A DNA stretch of 7,716 nucleotides from CAYOVG01 sp964407285 (GCA_964407285.1 CAYOVG010000335.1:1-7716); one strand, 5' to 3'; positions 1 through 5,883 are shown, counted from the stretch's first letter. Made by a program: numbers and translations. The notes: generated by a model from the letters alone, not told the origin.

Positions 1-3000
1 CGGTGAGCGGCCTTTCGGGCGTTGCCTCGGAAAACGGCGAAGTATCCATAGCTGCGGTGAACGGACCGGAGAGCACGGTGATTTCGGGCGAGGCGCATGC
101 CGCGCGGCGTGTGGCCGGGGTCCTGGAGGCGCAAGGGATCAAGACGACCGTGCTTCGGGTGTCCCATGCATTTCACAGCGCTTTGATGGACCCGGTGCTG
201 GGGCCGTTTTCAAGAGTCGCCGAAGAGGTGAGCTACCATGCTCCCCACATACCCGTCATATCCAACGTGTACGGAAAGCAGGCCGGGCAGGAGATGACTA
301 CCTCGGAATACTGGCGACGGCACGTGAGGGAGCCGGTGCGGTTCATGTCCGGGATGGAAGCGCTCCACGGGTTGGGGCTCCGCGTATTCGTGGAGATCGG
401 TCCGAGGCCCGTGCTCCTGGGGATGGGGCGGCAGTGTCTGCCGGAGGACGCGGGCGGAGTGTGGCTGCCGAGCCTGCGCCGGGGGAGGCCTGATTCGGAG
501 CAGATGCTGGAGAGCCTTGCCGAACTCTACGTGAGAGGCGCTCCGGTGGACTGGGCGGGCTTTTACGGCTTGAACGGGGAAAATGGCAAGAATTCCCGCG
601 GCGGACGCGGACGGCGCAAGGTCTCCCTGCCCACGTACCCCTTCCAGCGGGAGCGCTTCTGGGCGGAAAGGATCGCGCCCGGTTTCGAGGCCGGCGCTGC
701 CGCCGGGAGCGGCGCGGCGAGTGCGGGGGACACGGCGGGTACGGCGGATACGGACATTCGCAGCACGGAATCGGTGCACCCTCTCCTGGGGCGGCGACTG
801 TGGATTGCGGGGGCGGGAGTCGGGGAAGACCGGGCGGGAGCGGCCTCGCTGACGCGCTTCTCGTCGGACCCCGTCCGCTTCGAATCCCTCGTCAAGGCGG
901 ATGCCCCGGCTTTTCTGGAGCATCACCGGGTTTTCGGAGAAGCGGTGATGCCCGCGGCCGCCTATCTCGAGACGGCGCTTGCCGCCGGCATGGAAGTCCT
1001 GGAGTTGGAGCCCGCCGAACGCCCGGCCTTGCGGGATGTGACGATCCGGCAGGCGCTTGTTCTTCCCGAGGACGGCGCCGTGATCGTACAGACGGTTTTG
1101 ACTCCCGACGTCACCGACGCGCTCGATGCTTCCGGCGCCGCGGAAGGCGATTCCGGCTGGTCGTTCCGGATCTTCAGCCGCGTATCCGGCGTGAGCGCCG
1201 GCGAACCCGCATGGACGCTCCATGCATCCGGGAGAATCGTTGCCGAACCTGCAACCGGTGATTCCGACGAATCCGGGCAAAGCGTCGAAGACATCGAACC
1301 GGGCGATGCGTCAACCCGTTCGATGGACGCCGAAGGATTCTATGCGCTCTGCCGGGAGCGGGGGGTGGACTATGGAAAGTCCTTCCGGGCGGTGAGAGAA
1401 ATTCGAAGCCGGGGCCCGTGGGCGACGGGTTCCATTGAGAATGGGGTTGCGGGGTGCGGGGAACGGGTTGCGGGTTGCGAGTTGCGGGTTGAGGGTTCGG
1501 GTCCCCGCAAGTCCGGGGAGAATTCTCGTCGTCCGCGGGTTTCCGATGGGAATGCCCGCGCCGGGGATTCGCCGGCGGAACCGGTTGAGGACGATGGTCC
1601 ATACCTGCTGCATCCGGTGCTGCTGGACGCCTGCTTCCAGGTTGCCGGGGCCGTCGTTCCGGACATGGTCGAAGGGCTTGCGGTCATACCGGTGGAGGTG
1701 GGCGGGGTCAGGGTATGCTCCTCTCCTGTCGGGACGCTGACCGCTCGTGCGCGGCTGAAGGACTCCGGCGAGTCCGGCGGCAACGTGTTCACAACGGATG
1801 TGCGCCTCTTCGACGAAACCGGGGCACTGGTTGCAGACGTGGACGGGTTGACCTTCATGCGAGTCGGGGCGGACGCCGTCCGGCGTGGGCTTCGCGGGAG
1901 CAGGGACCTCGGGGAACACCTGTATGAAATCGTCTGGACCGAAGGCAGAAGAAATCGGAAGGAAAGCATCGAAGCTCCCGACAGCGCGAACCGCACCTGG
2001 CTCATCTTTGCGGACCGGGACGGCGTAGGACTTCGGCTGGCGTCGTCGCTGGGAGAACAGGGGGAACCGTGCGCTGTCGTCTTTCCCGGCGAACGCTACG
2101 ATTGCGAGCCTGGAAGGGACGGTGGAAGCCGCTACAGAGTCAATCCCGAACGTCCGGAAGATTTTCGCCTGCTCCTGGACGCCGTAGCGGACGGGTTCGG
2201 GTCCATTCCGGACGGTGTGGTGTATCTGTGGAGCCTGGACGGTGCGCCGGCTCGGGAAGAAAGTTTGAATTCCCCGACATGCGGAGGGGTACTGGAAGAC
2301 GCGCCTGCGCTCGGATGCGGAGGCGTCCTGCATCTCGTGCAGGGAATCGCCGGTGCGGGCCGGCCTGGCGCGCCGCGCCTCTGGGTGGGCACGAGGGGCG
2401 TTCATGTCGTCGGGACGGAAACGGGAAGGAGAACGAACGAAACGCGAGAGAACGCGGAGCCGGTTTCGGAAGTGGGATCGAAACCGGATGAGCGGAACGG
2501 GGGTCCGCTTTGCATGCCTGCGCCGCATGCGTCCGTGTGGGGGTTGGGGCGAGTGATCGCGCAGGAGAACCCGGAACTGCGTTGCGTGCTCCTGGATCTC
2601 GACCCTTCGCCGGGCGCGGACGATCTGCGAAACCTCCTGGAGGAACTGCGGCTTCCGGACCGGGAGGACCAGCTTGCTTTCCGCAACGGCGTCCGGTACG
2701 CGCCGAGACTGGCGCGCTACCGCTCCCCGGTCGCGGGACCCTCGCCGGATTCCTTCCAGGGGCCCGGCCGTGGTGCTTCCCGGGATGCCTTACGGCAGGA
2801 AGCCCTGCGTGCCGATGCAGACGGTACGTATGTCGTCACGGGAGGCTTCGGCTCCCTGGGACTCTTGACCGCGGGGTTACTCGTGGAGCGTGGCGCGCGG
2901 AACCTTGTCCTCATCGGCCGGAGCGGCGCATCGTCCCGGTCTTCCCACGTACGGGAGCGTATCGAAGAGATGGAGCGGGCCGGGGCTCGCGTGCTCGCCC

Positions 3001-4097
3001 TGGAGGCGGATGTCTCCATATGGGACGACATGGAGCGGGTGTTTGGAATGATCGCCGGTTCCATGCCGCCCCTTCGCGGCGTCGTTCACGCAGCCGGGGC
3101 GCTCGACGACGGCATAGCGCTCAAGCAGACCTGGGAGCGCTTCACCCGCGTGACGGCCCCCAAGGTACAGGGCGCATGGCACCTCCATTGCCTCACCCGT
3201 GAACTCGCGCTCGACTTCTTCATCCTGTTCTCTTCGGCCACTTCGGTGCTCGGAGCTTCAGGACAGGGAAATTACGCGGCGGCCAACGCCTTTATGGATG
3301 CTCTCGCCCACTTCCGGCGCGGACTGGGACTTCCCGCGCTCAGCATCAACTGGGGCCCATGGGCGGGTACCGGAATGGGAGTGGTCTTCAGCAGAGGCGC
3401 AAGCAGGCGAAGGATTGCCGAACGAGGGCTGGAAGCCGTCATGCCGGAGGAGGGACTTCGTATCCTGGAGGCGCTCGCGGTGCGGTCGATGTCGCCGATC
3501 AACGCAGGAGAAGGACATGAAGAAGCCGGCAGACCTGCCCAGGTTGCCGTCCTGCCGGGCGATATCGAAAAATTCCTCGAGCGGTTTCCTCCCGGCGAGG
3601 AACCGCCGCTCTTTGCGGAACTGGCTTCGGAATTCGCACGGCAAGCGCGCCGTCCCGCGGTGACGGTCGGAGCCTTAGCCGACGGACCCGCACGGGCGAC
3701 GACGCACGGGCCCGGAGCAACCGGACATGAAACCGAAGGGCCGAATATCCACAGCTTGCTTCAGCTAAGAGACGGCGCCCCGGAGGAACGCAACCTCCGC
3801 TTGAGCGGTTACGCCCGCGGAATCGTCGCCGGGGTGTTGAAGCTCGATGAATCCCGGCTCGACGTGCGCCGGCCCCTCAACCGGATGGGACTCGATTCGC
3901 TGATGGCTCTCGAACTTCGGAACCGGCTGAAACGAGACCTGGAAGTGGACGTGCCCATCGTCAGTCTCCTGGATGGAATGAGCGCCGCCGGTCTCGCGGA
4001 GTTCCTGAACGTTCGACTGCCGGCGACGGCTCCGGCGGCCGGAACGGCTTCCGCGCCTTCGGGTGGGAATGGTGATTTCGAAGAGGGTGAAATATGA
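1..4097 (+). CDS. Modular type I polyketide synthase, 3' part (AT C-terminus, DH, KR, ACP)
   Basis: This is the C-terminal 1364 residues of a PKS module, open through the left edge; the reading frame is set by the codon at base 3, and that GTG is not a real start. Residue numbers count from that codon. The acyltransferase remnant runs to about residue 190 and shows HAFH at 55-58, the signature usually linked to malonyl-CoA; its GHSxG serine and the ketosynthase would lie upstream. The post-AT linker ends LPTYPFQRERFW (209-220). The dehydratase (about 259-625) has an intact HxxxGxxxxP motif (H308, G312, P317) and HPVLLDACFQ with D542 and Q546. The ketoreductase follows a structural subdomain (about 640-900): TGGFGSLG at 946-953, LDD at 1034-1036 (B-type), and K1054, S1078, Y1091, N1095. 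The ACP carries the phosphopantetheine serine S1299 in MGLDSL. No enoylreductase or C-methyltransferase is seen. Expected output is a trans-enoyl chain. The protein ends in a Pro/Ala linker and an acidic tail. Confidence 0.96.
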   Translation, partial: VSGLSGVASENGEVSIAAVNGPESTVISGEAHAARRVAGVLEAQGIKTTVLRVSHAFHSALMDPVLGPFSRVAEEVSYHAPHIPVISNVYGKQAGQEMTTSEYWRRHVREPVRFMSGMEALHGLGLRVFVEIGPRPVLLGMGRQCLPEDAGGVWLPSLRRGRPDSEQMLESLAELYVRGAPVDWAGFYGLNGENGKNSRGGRGRRKVSLPTYPFQRERFWAERIAPGFEAGAAAGSGAASAGDTAGTADTDIRSTESVHPLLGRRLWIAGAGVGEDRAGAASLTRFSSDPVRFESLVKADAPAFLEHHRVFGEAVMPAAAYLETALAAGMEVLELEPAERPALRDVTIRQALVLPEDGAVIVQTVLTPDVTDALDASGAAEGDSGWSFRIFSRVSGVSAGEPAWTLHASGRIVAEPATGDSDESGQSVEDIEPGDASTRSMDAEGFYALCRERGVDYGKSFRAVREIRSRGPWATGSIENGVAGCGERVAGCELRVEGSGPRKSGENSRRPRVSDGNARAGDSPAEPVEDDGPYLLHPVLLDACFQVAGAVVPDMVEGLAVIPVEVGGVRVCSSPVGTLTARARLKDSGESGGNVFTTDVRLFDETGALVADVDGLTFMRVGADAVRRGLRGSRDLGEHLYEIVWTEGRRNRKESIEAPDSANRTWLIFADRDGVGLRLASSLGEQGEPCAVVFPGERYDCEPGRDGGSRYRVNPERPEDFRLLLDAVADGFGSIPDGVVYLWSLDGAPAREESLNSPTCGGVLEDAPALGCGGVLHLVQGIAGAGRPGAPRLWVGTRGVHVVGTETGRRTNETRENAEPVSEVGSKPDERNGGPLCMPAPHASVWGLGRVIAQENPELRCVLLDLDPSPGADDLRNLLEELRLPDREDQLAFRNGVRYAPRLARYRSPVAGPSPDSFQGPGRGASRDALRQEALRADADGTYVVTGGFGSLGLLTAGLLVERGARNLVLIGRSGASSRSSHVRERIEEMERAGARVLALEADVSIWDDMERVFGMIAGSMPPLRGVVHAAGALDDGIALKQTWERFTRVTAPKVQGAWHLHCLTRELALDFFILFSSATSVLGASGQGNYAAANAFMDALAHFRRGLGLPALSINWGPWAGTGMGVVFSRGASRRRIAERGLEAVMPEEGLRILEALAVRSMSPINAGEGHEEAGRPAQVAVLPGDIEKFLERFPPGEEPPLFAELASEFARQARRPAVTVGALADGPARATTHGPGATGHETEGPNIHSLLQLRDGAPEERNLRLSGYARGIVAGVLKLDESRLDVRRPLNRMGLDSLMALELRNRLKRDLEVDVPIVSLLDGMSAAGLAEFLNVRLPATAPAAGTASAPSGGNGDFEEGEI
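1444..1499 (+). repeat. Eight-unit G-rich heptanucleotide tandem array inside the dehydratase coding sequence
   Basis: Eight consecutive 7-base units of consensus GGGTTGC are readable by eye: units 1, 4 and 5 are perfect and the rest carry one to three changes. Because three units equal 21 bases, the encoded protein shows a seven-residue periodicity: GVAGCGE, RVAGCEL and RVEGSGP at PKS residues 481-501. The array lies in a low-complexity insert (about residues 477-531) between the two catalytic halves of the dehydratase. The + strand has nine runs of three or more G within about 60 bases, separated by short loops, so it is a strong sequence candidate for a G-quadruplex. Confidence 0.85.
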
Positions 4098-4113
4098 TAG
4101 TTTCTGGTTATGA

Positions 4114-4133
4114 ATTGGTGTAATTCGACCAAT
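4114..4133 (+). other. Short hairpin just after the PKS stop
   Basis: ATTGGT at 4114-4119 and ACCAAT at 4128-4133 are perfect reverse complements around an 8-base loop, 17 bases after the PKS stop codon. No T-run follows, so it does not look like an ordinary intrinsic terminator. A stem of 6 pairs can occur by chance in AT-rich DNA. Confidence 0.2.
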
Positions 4134-4203
4134 GTTGATAGGAAAATTCTTGCATAAGAAGTTCACAGGCCAATATTACATAGAGCATCTGTTTTACGCT
4201 GTA

Positions 4204-4224
4204 CTAATATGATTAGATTTTTTT
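4204..4224 (+). terminator. Weak terminator-like stem and T-run
   Basis: CTAAT (4204-4208) and ATTAG (4212-4216) form a 5-pair stem with a 3-base loop, and a run of seven T follows at 4218-4224. The layout resembles an intrinsic terminator for the PKS transcript, but the stem has one G-C pair only and would be unstable, so this is a weak candidate. If it works, the downstream genes need their own promoters. Confidence 0.2.
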
Positions 4225-4239
4225 CCCAGGGGAAAATAT

Positions 4240-4356
4240 ATGAAAAATAAAGCCGATATCATTGGTGAAATAAGAGGAATGATTACGGAATGTGATGATA
4301 ATCAATGGAATAGGTTAAAGGCGATTCTCTATGATTCTGGTTATAAGATTCACTAA
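4240..4356 (+). CDS. Small hypothetical ORF, 38 aa, possibly the 5' half of a frameshifted gene
   Basis: This 38-codon frame begins MKNKADIIGEIRG and ends in DSGYKIH. A good Shine-Dalgarno sequence, AGGGGA at 4228-4233, lies six bases before the ATG, which is the main support for a real start. The product is polar and probably helical, with no signal peptide, membrane segment or family motif that I recognise. The AT-rich codon use is unlike that of the neighbouring PKS and NRPS genes. A second coding-like stretch in another frame opens at 4347, overlapping the end of this ORF, and runs to 4505. The two together would make a protein of roughly 89 residues. It could be a genuine short peptide, one half of a decayed gene, or chance in AT-rich DNA. 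Confidence 0.4.
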   Translation: MKNKADIIGEIRGMITECDDNQWNRLKAILYDSGYKIH

Positions 4357-4505
4357 GTGATGTGATATCTTGCTTGAGAAATATAATTGATGTAATTGAT
4401 AGATTACCATTATATATTCAAGCTGACAAAAGTATTTTGCACTTAAAGGAAGAAATAAATACATATTTGAGTGATATGATGGAAAGTAAGCTAGTGGAAA
4501 CTTAA
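4347..4505 (+). pseudogene. Open stretch in a second frame, possible 3' half of the split small gene
   Basis: The frame opens at 4347, directly after a TAA at 4344-4346, and runs for 52 codons to a TAA at 4503-4505. It reads DSLSDVISCLRNIIDVIDRL at its start and has regularly spaced Leu/Ile, as in an amphipathic helix. It has no ATG near its start. GTG at 4362 is the first possible start and lacks a clear ribosome binding site. Its overlap with the end of the 4240 ORF and the similar residue composition suggest that one gene of about 89 codons was broken by an indel, or is joined by a -1 shift near 4340-4350. No function is recognised. Confidence 0.3.
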
Positions 4506-4685
4506 GAGCCAGTTTAAGGCTTACAACTTTCAACAGGCACACTCGGTGCCAAGAGATTCTGTCTATGCTCAAAGTACCCTTGATCAACGGAGTAGGGCTG
4601 CAATCCGCTCCAAATCGCAATTTCAGACAGGTTTTGGGGAAGAGTTCAGAAAAATGGGAGAGGCGGCCATGCGGGCGTAGAAGAG

Positions 4686-4714
4686 TTTTCAAAAACACCA
4701 TAAGGGTGTATCAT
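4686..4714 (+). promoter_or_regulatory. Candidate mqsRA promoter
   Basis: TTTTCA at 4686-4691 and TATCAT at 4709-4714 are spaced by 17 bases and resemble -35 and -10 elements. Transcription would then start near 4721, almost on the mqsR ATG at 4720, implying a leaderless or nearly leaderless transcript. The -35 match is modest, and a further upstream promoter is equally possible. Confidence 0.3.
4695..4709 (+). promoter_or_regulatory. Palindrome before mqsR, candidate antitoxin operator
   Basis: ACACC (4695-4699) and GGTGT (4705-4709) form a perfect inverted repeat with a 5-base centre, ending 10 bases before the mqsR start and lying in the spacer of the candidate promoter. MqsA antitoxins repress their own operon by binding a palindrome of this size; the E. 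coli site is AACCT-N4-AGGTT. The half-site here differs, which would fit the altered recognition residues of this MqsA. The assignment is inferred from position and symmetry only. Confidence 0.35.
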
Positions 4715-4719
4715 GAGCC

Positions 4720-5037
4720 ATGACGGAAAAGAGGAAACCTACTTATGACCTTGAGGCGTTCAAGGCTTCGTTTAATAGTGCAAAGAAGTTGGCGGCAACA
4801 ACCACGGCTCTACGGAGTGCTGCAGCTCTGGGGTTCGGACGCTCCGAGATCGTTACAACTATCCAGAGAATGCAGCGGGAGCACTTTCATAAGTCTATGA
4901 CGGCACGTACCGACCATGTCCAATGGCAGGATGTGTACCACGTTCCTTCACCGGTTGGCGTGCTGTATGTCAAGTTTACCGCTGATGTGATTACCGGGTT
5001 TCTGTTGCTGTCGTTCAAGGAGAAGGACAATGGATAA
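4720..5037 (+). CDS. mqsR: MqsR-family type II toxin (mRNA interferase)
   Basis: The 105-residue protein matches the MqsR ribonuclease toxin in length and in its core: FHKSM (56-60), DHVQWQDVY (65-73), VLYVK (81-85) and LSFKEK (97-102). E. coli MqsR, a RelE-like fold that cleaves mRNA, uses Lys56, Gln68, Tyr81 and Lys96; the equivalents here are K58, Q70, Y83 and K100, with identical spacing across the first three and two extra residues before the last. The toxin therefore looks catalytically intact. It is cytosolic. The start is fixed because an in-frame TGA lies two codons upstream at 4714-4716. The AAGGG at 4703-4706 region sits 13 bases from this ATG, further than usual. The stop overlaps the mqsA start by 8 bases, so the pair is translationally coupled, toxin first as in E. 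coli mqsRA. Codon use is less GC-rich than in the flanking megasynthase genes. Confidence 0.93.
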   Translation: MTEKRKPTYDLEAFKASFNSAKKLAATTTALRSAAALGFGRSEIVTTIQRMQREHFHKSMTARTDHVQWQDVYHVPSPVGVLYVKFTADVITGFLLLSFKEKDNG

Positions 5038-5455
5038 TCCTGTCTGTCCAAAAACGGGGGCTCCCATGCATCGCGGCATTCGTCCCCTGACATTGACCTA
5101 CAAAGGCGAATCGACCACCTTTGACATGCCGGGCTGGTACTGCGACCAATCAGAGGAAGGAATTCACACCGGAACGGACATGAAAGTATCCGACCGGGCA
5201 TTGAACCGGCTTAAAGCCCGGGCTGAAGGTTTGCTGGAACCGGAGGAGATCAGGCGCATTCGGAAGAAGCTCCACCTTACACAGGAAATGGCAGGTATGA
5301 TGATTGGTGGTGGCCCCCGCGCCTTTCAGAAGTATGAGAACGGCGACCTGTTACCGAGCCGGGCAATCAGTAGCGCGCTTGTCTTACTCGATCATGATCC
5401 CGAAGGTTTAGCCGTGCTCAAGAAGCGTCGGAATAAAGGTGTTGCCTCTCACTAA
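5030..5455 (+). CDS. mqsA: MqsA-family antitoxin and autorepressor with degenerate zinc site
   Basis: This 141-residue protein should bind and neutralise MqsR through its N-terminal domain and repress the operon through its C-terminal helix-turn-helix. The C-terminal half shows the family pattern: EEIRRIRKKLHLTQEMAGMM (72-91), then IGGGPRAFQKYENGDLLPS (92-110). The N-terminal half keeps the MqsA layout, but the zinc pairs are incomplete: CPKT has C6 with T9 where the second Cys is expected, and CDQS has C38 with S41. E. coli MqsA binds zinc with four cysteines (3, 6, 37, 40). The E. coli recognition residues Asn97 and Arg101 correspond to R97 and K101. A strong AAGGAGAAGG at 5017-5026, inside the mqsR 3' end, supports the ATG at 5030. 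Known family members cover both functions; the consequence of the lost cysteines is inference. Confidence 0.92.
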   Translation: MDNPVCPKTGAPMHRGIRPLTLTYKGESTTFDMPGWYCDQSEEGIHTGTDMKVSDRALNRLKARAEGLLEPEEIRRIRKKLHLTQEMAGMMIGGGPRAFQKYENGDLLPSRAISSALVLLDHDPEGLAVLKKRRNKGVASH

Positions 5456-5664
5456 TAGCCGCAGTATGGTGGTTTCTGAAAATGTTTCTGCTGAAAGGTT
5501 ATTATCCAAAGGAGTTGAACAATCACTTGGCTCTGCTGTTAATCAGGGTGAAGAGTGGGCAGAAGCGAAGCGTTGCCCACCAGCAAAGCTCCTTCCATCA
5601 GAGCGCCGTGGCCCGGAAAGCTAAGTAGCAGGCAGTGCACCCTTGAATGAGGAGAGAGAATAAA
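5456..5664. other. Spacer between mqsA and the MbtH gene
   Basis: About 210 bases of intermediate base composition separate the antitoxin from the MbtH gene. The spacer contains the palindromic element at 5555-5580 and, close to its end, the MbtH ribosome binding site. A 53-codon frame from an ATG at 5466 to a stop at 5622-5624 has no ribosome binding site and no recognisable motif. No promoter was convincingly identified, so it is unclear whether the biosynthetic genes downstream are read through from upstream. Confidence 0.5.
5555..5580. repeat. Palindromic REP-like hairpin downstream of mqsA
   Basis: GTGGGCA (5555-5561) and TGCCCAC (5574-5580) are perfect 7-base reverse complements around a 12-base loop containing the direct repeat GAAGCGAAGCG. 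No T-run follows, so it is not a standard intrinsic terminator. Palindromes with GTGGGCA/TGCCCAC arms around an AGCGAAGCG-like core are, as far as I recall, dispersed intergenic repeats in several bacteria; a single copy here cannot prove that. Confidence 0.45.
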
Positions 5665-5883
5665 ATGTACAAGGAAGAACAGGAAGACAAGACAATATAC
5701 AAGGTTGTCGTGAACCACGAGGAGCAATACTCCATCTGGCCTTCGGAGAGGGCCAATCCGGCCGGCTGGAACGACGTGGGCAAGGTGGGGCCGAAGGAGG
5801 AGTGCCTGGCGTACATCAAGGAGGTGTGGACCGACATGCGCCCCTTGAGCCTGCGCAAGCAGATGGACGGGATTTCCGGGTAG
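5665..5883 (+). CDS. MbtH-like protein (NRPS adenylation-domain partner)
   Basis: The 72-residue protein is a typical free-standing MbtH-like protein. It carries the family signature almost complete: NHEEQYSIWP (17-26), NPAGWNDVG (31-39), and CLAYIKEVW followed by TDMRPLSLR (47-64), including the three conserved tryptophans W25, W35 and W55. MbtH-like proteins bind adenylation domains of NRPSs and are needed for their solubility or activity; they have no catalytic role of their own. The ATG at 5665 is chosen because AGGAGAGAG at 5650-5658 lies at the right distance; an in-frame ATG at 5647 has no ribosome binding site and would add six residues. The gene lies 146 bases before the NRPS gene on the same strand, so its likely partner is an adenylation domain encoded beyond the right edge. 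Confidence 0.96.
   Translation: MYKEEQEDKTIYKVVVNHEEQYSIWPSERANPAGWNDVGKVGPKEECLAYIKEVWTDMRPLSLRKQMDGISG

Larger units (their letters stand above)
4098..4719. other. AT-rich intergenic island plus mqsR leader
   Basis: This 620-base gap separates the PKS stop codon from mqsR. From 4098 to about 4505 it is visibly AT-rich, in sharp contrast to the GC-rich PKS, and contains the small ORF at 4240-4356 and an open stretch in another frame ending at 4505. From about 4506 to 4719 base composition is intermediate and no gene is supported: two frames stay open for about 60 codons but lack a credible start. Short hairpins occur at 4114-4133 and 4204-4216. The composition break suggests DNA of different origin from the assembly-line genes. 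No insertion-sequence ends, transposase gene or flanking direct repeats were recognised. Confidence 0.7.

Noticed and set aside
1311..2528. A 405-codon minus-strand frame and similar long frames (for example 210-1280) opposite the PKS.
   Set aside because: They mirror the DH and KR coding sequence, have no motifs of their own, and are typical shadows in GC-rich DNA. The repeated NPQPATR-like peptide is the reverse reading of the heptamer array.
4495..4680. A 61-codon + frame upstream of mqsR, containing many Ser/Gln/Arg residues.
   Set aside because: It follows a stop directly, has no plausible early start or ribosome binding site, and a second frame is open across the same bases, so it is probably chance.
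4315..4701. A 128-codon minus-strand frame in the island before mqsR.
   Set aside because: No ribosome binding site or family motif was seen, and its hydrophobic and aromatic content is what AT-rich sequence gives by chance.
5439..5624. A 61-codon + frame overlapping the end of mqsA (or 53 codons from ATG 5466).
   Set aside because: Neither start has a ribosome binding site, the product shows no motif, and the frame runs through the palindromic element.
5456..5664. Possible integron attC site, considered because toxin-antitoxin pairs are frequent integron cassettes.
   Set aside because: No paired GTTRRRY/RYYYAAC core sites are present around the palindrome, and no integrase gene is seen.
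4098..5664. Insertion-sequence or transposon boundaries around the toxin-antitoxin block.
   Set aside because: No terminal inverted repeats, target-site duplications or transposase remnants could be found by eye.
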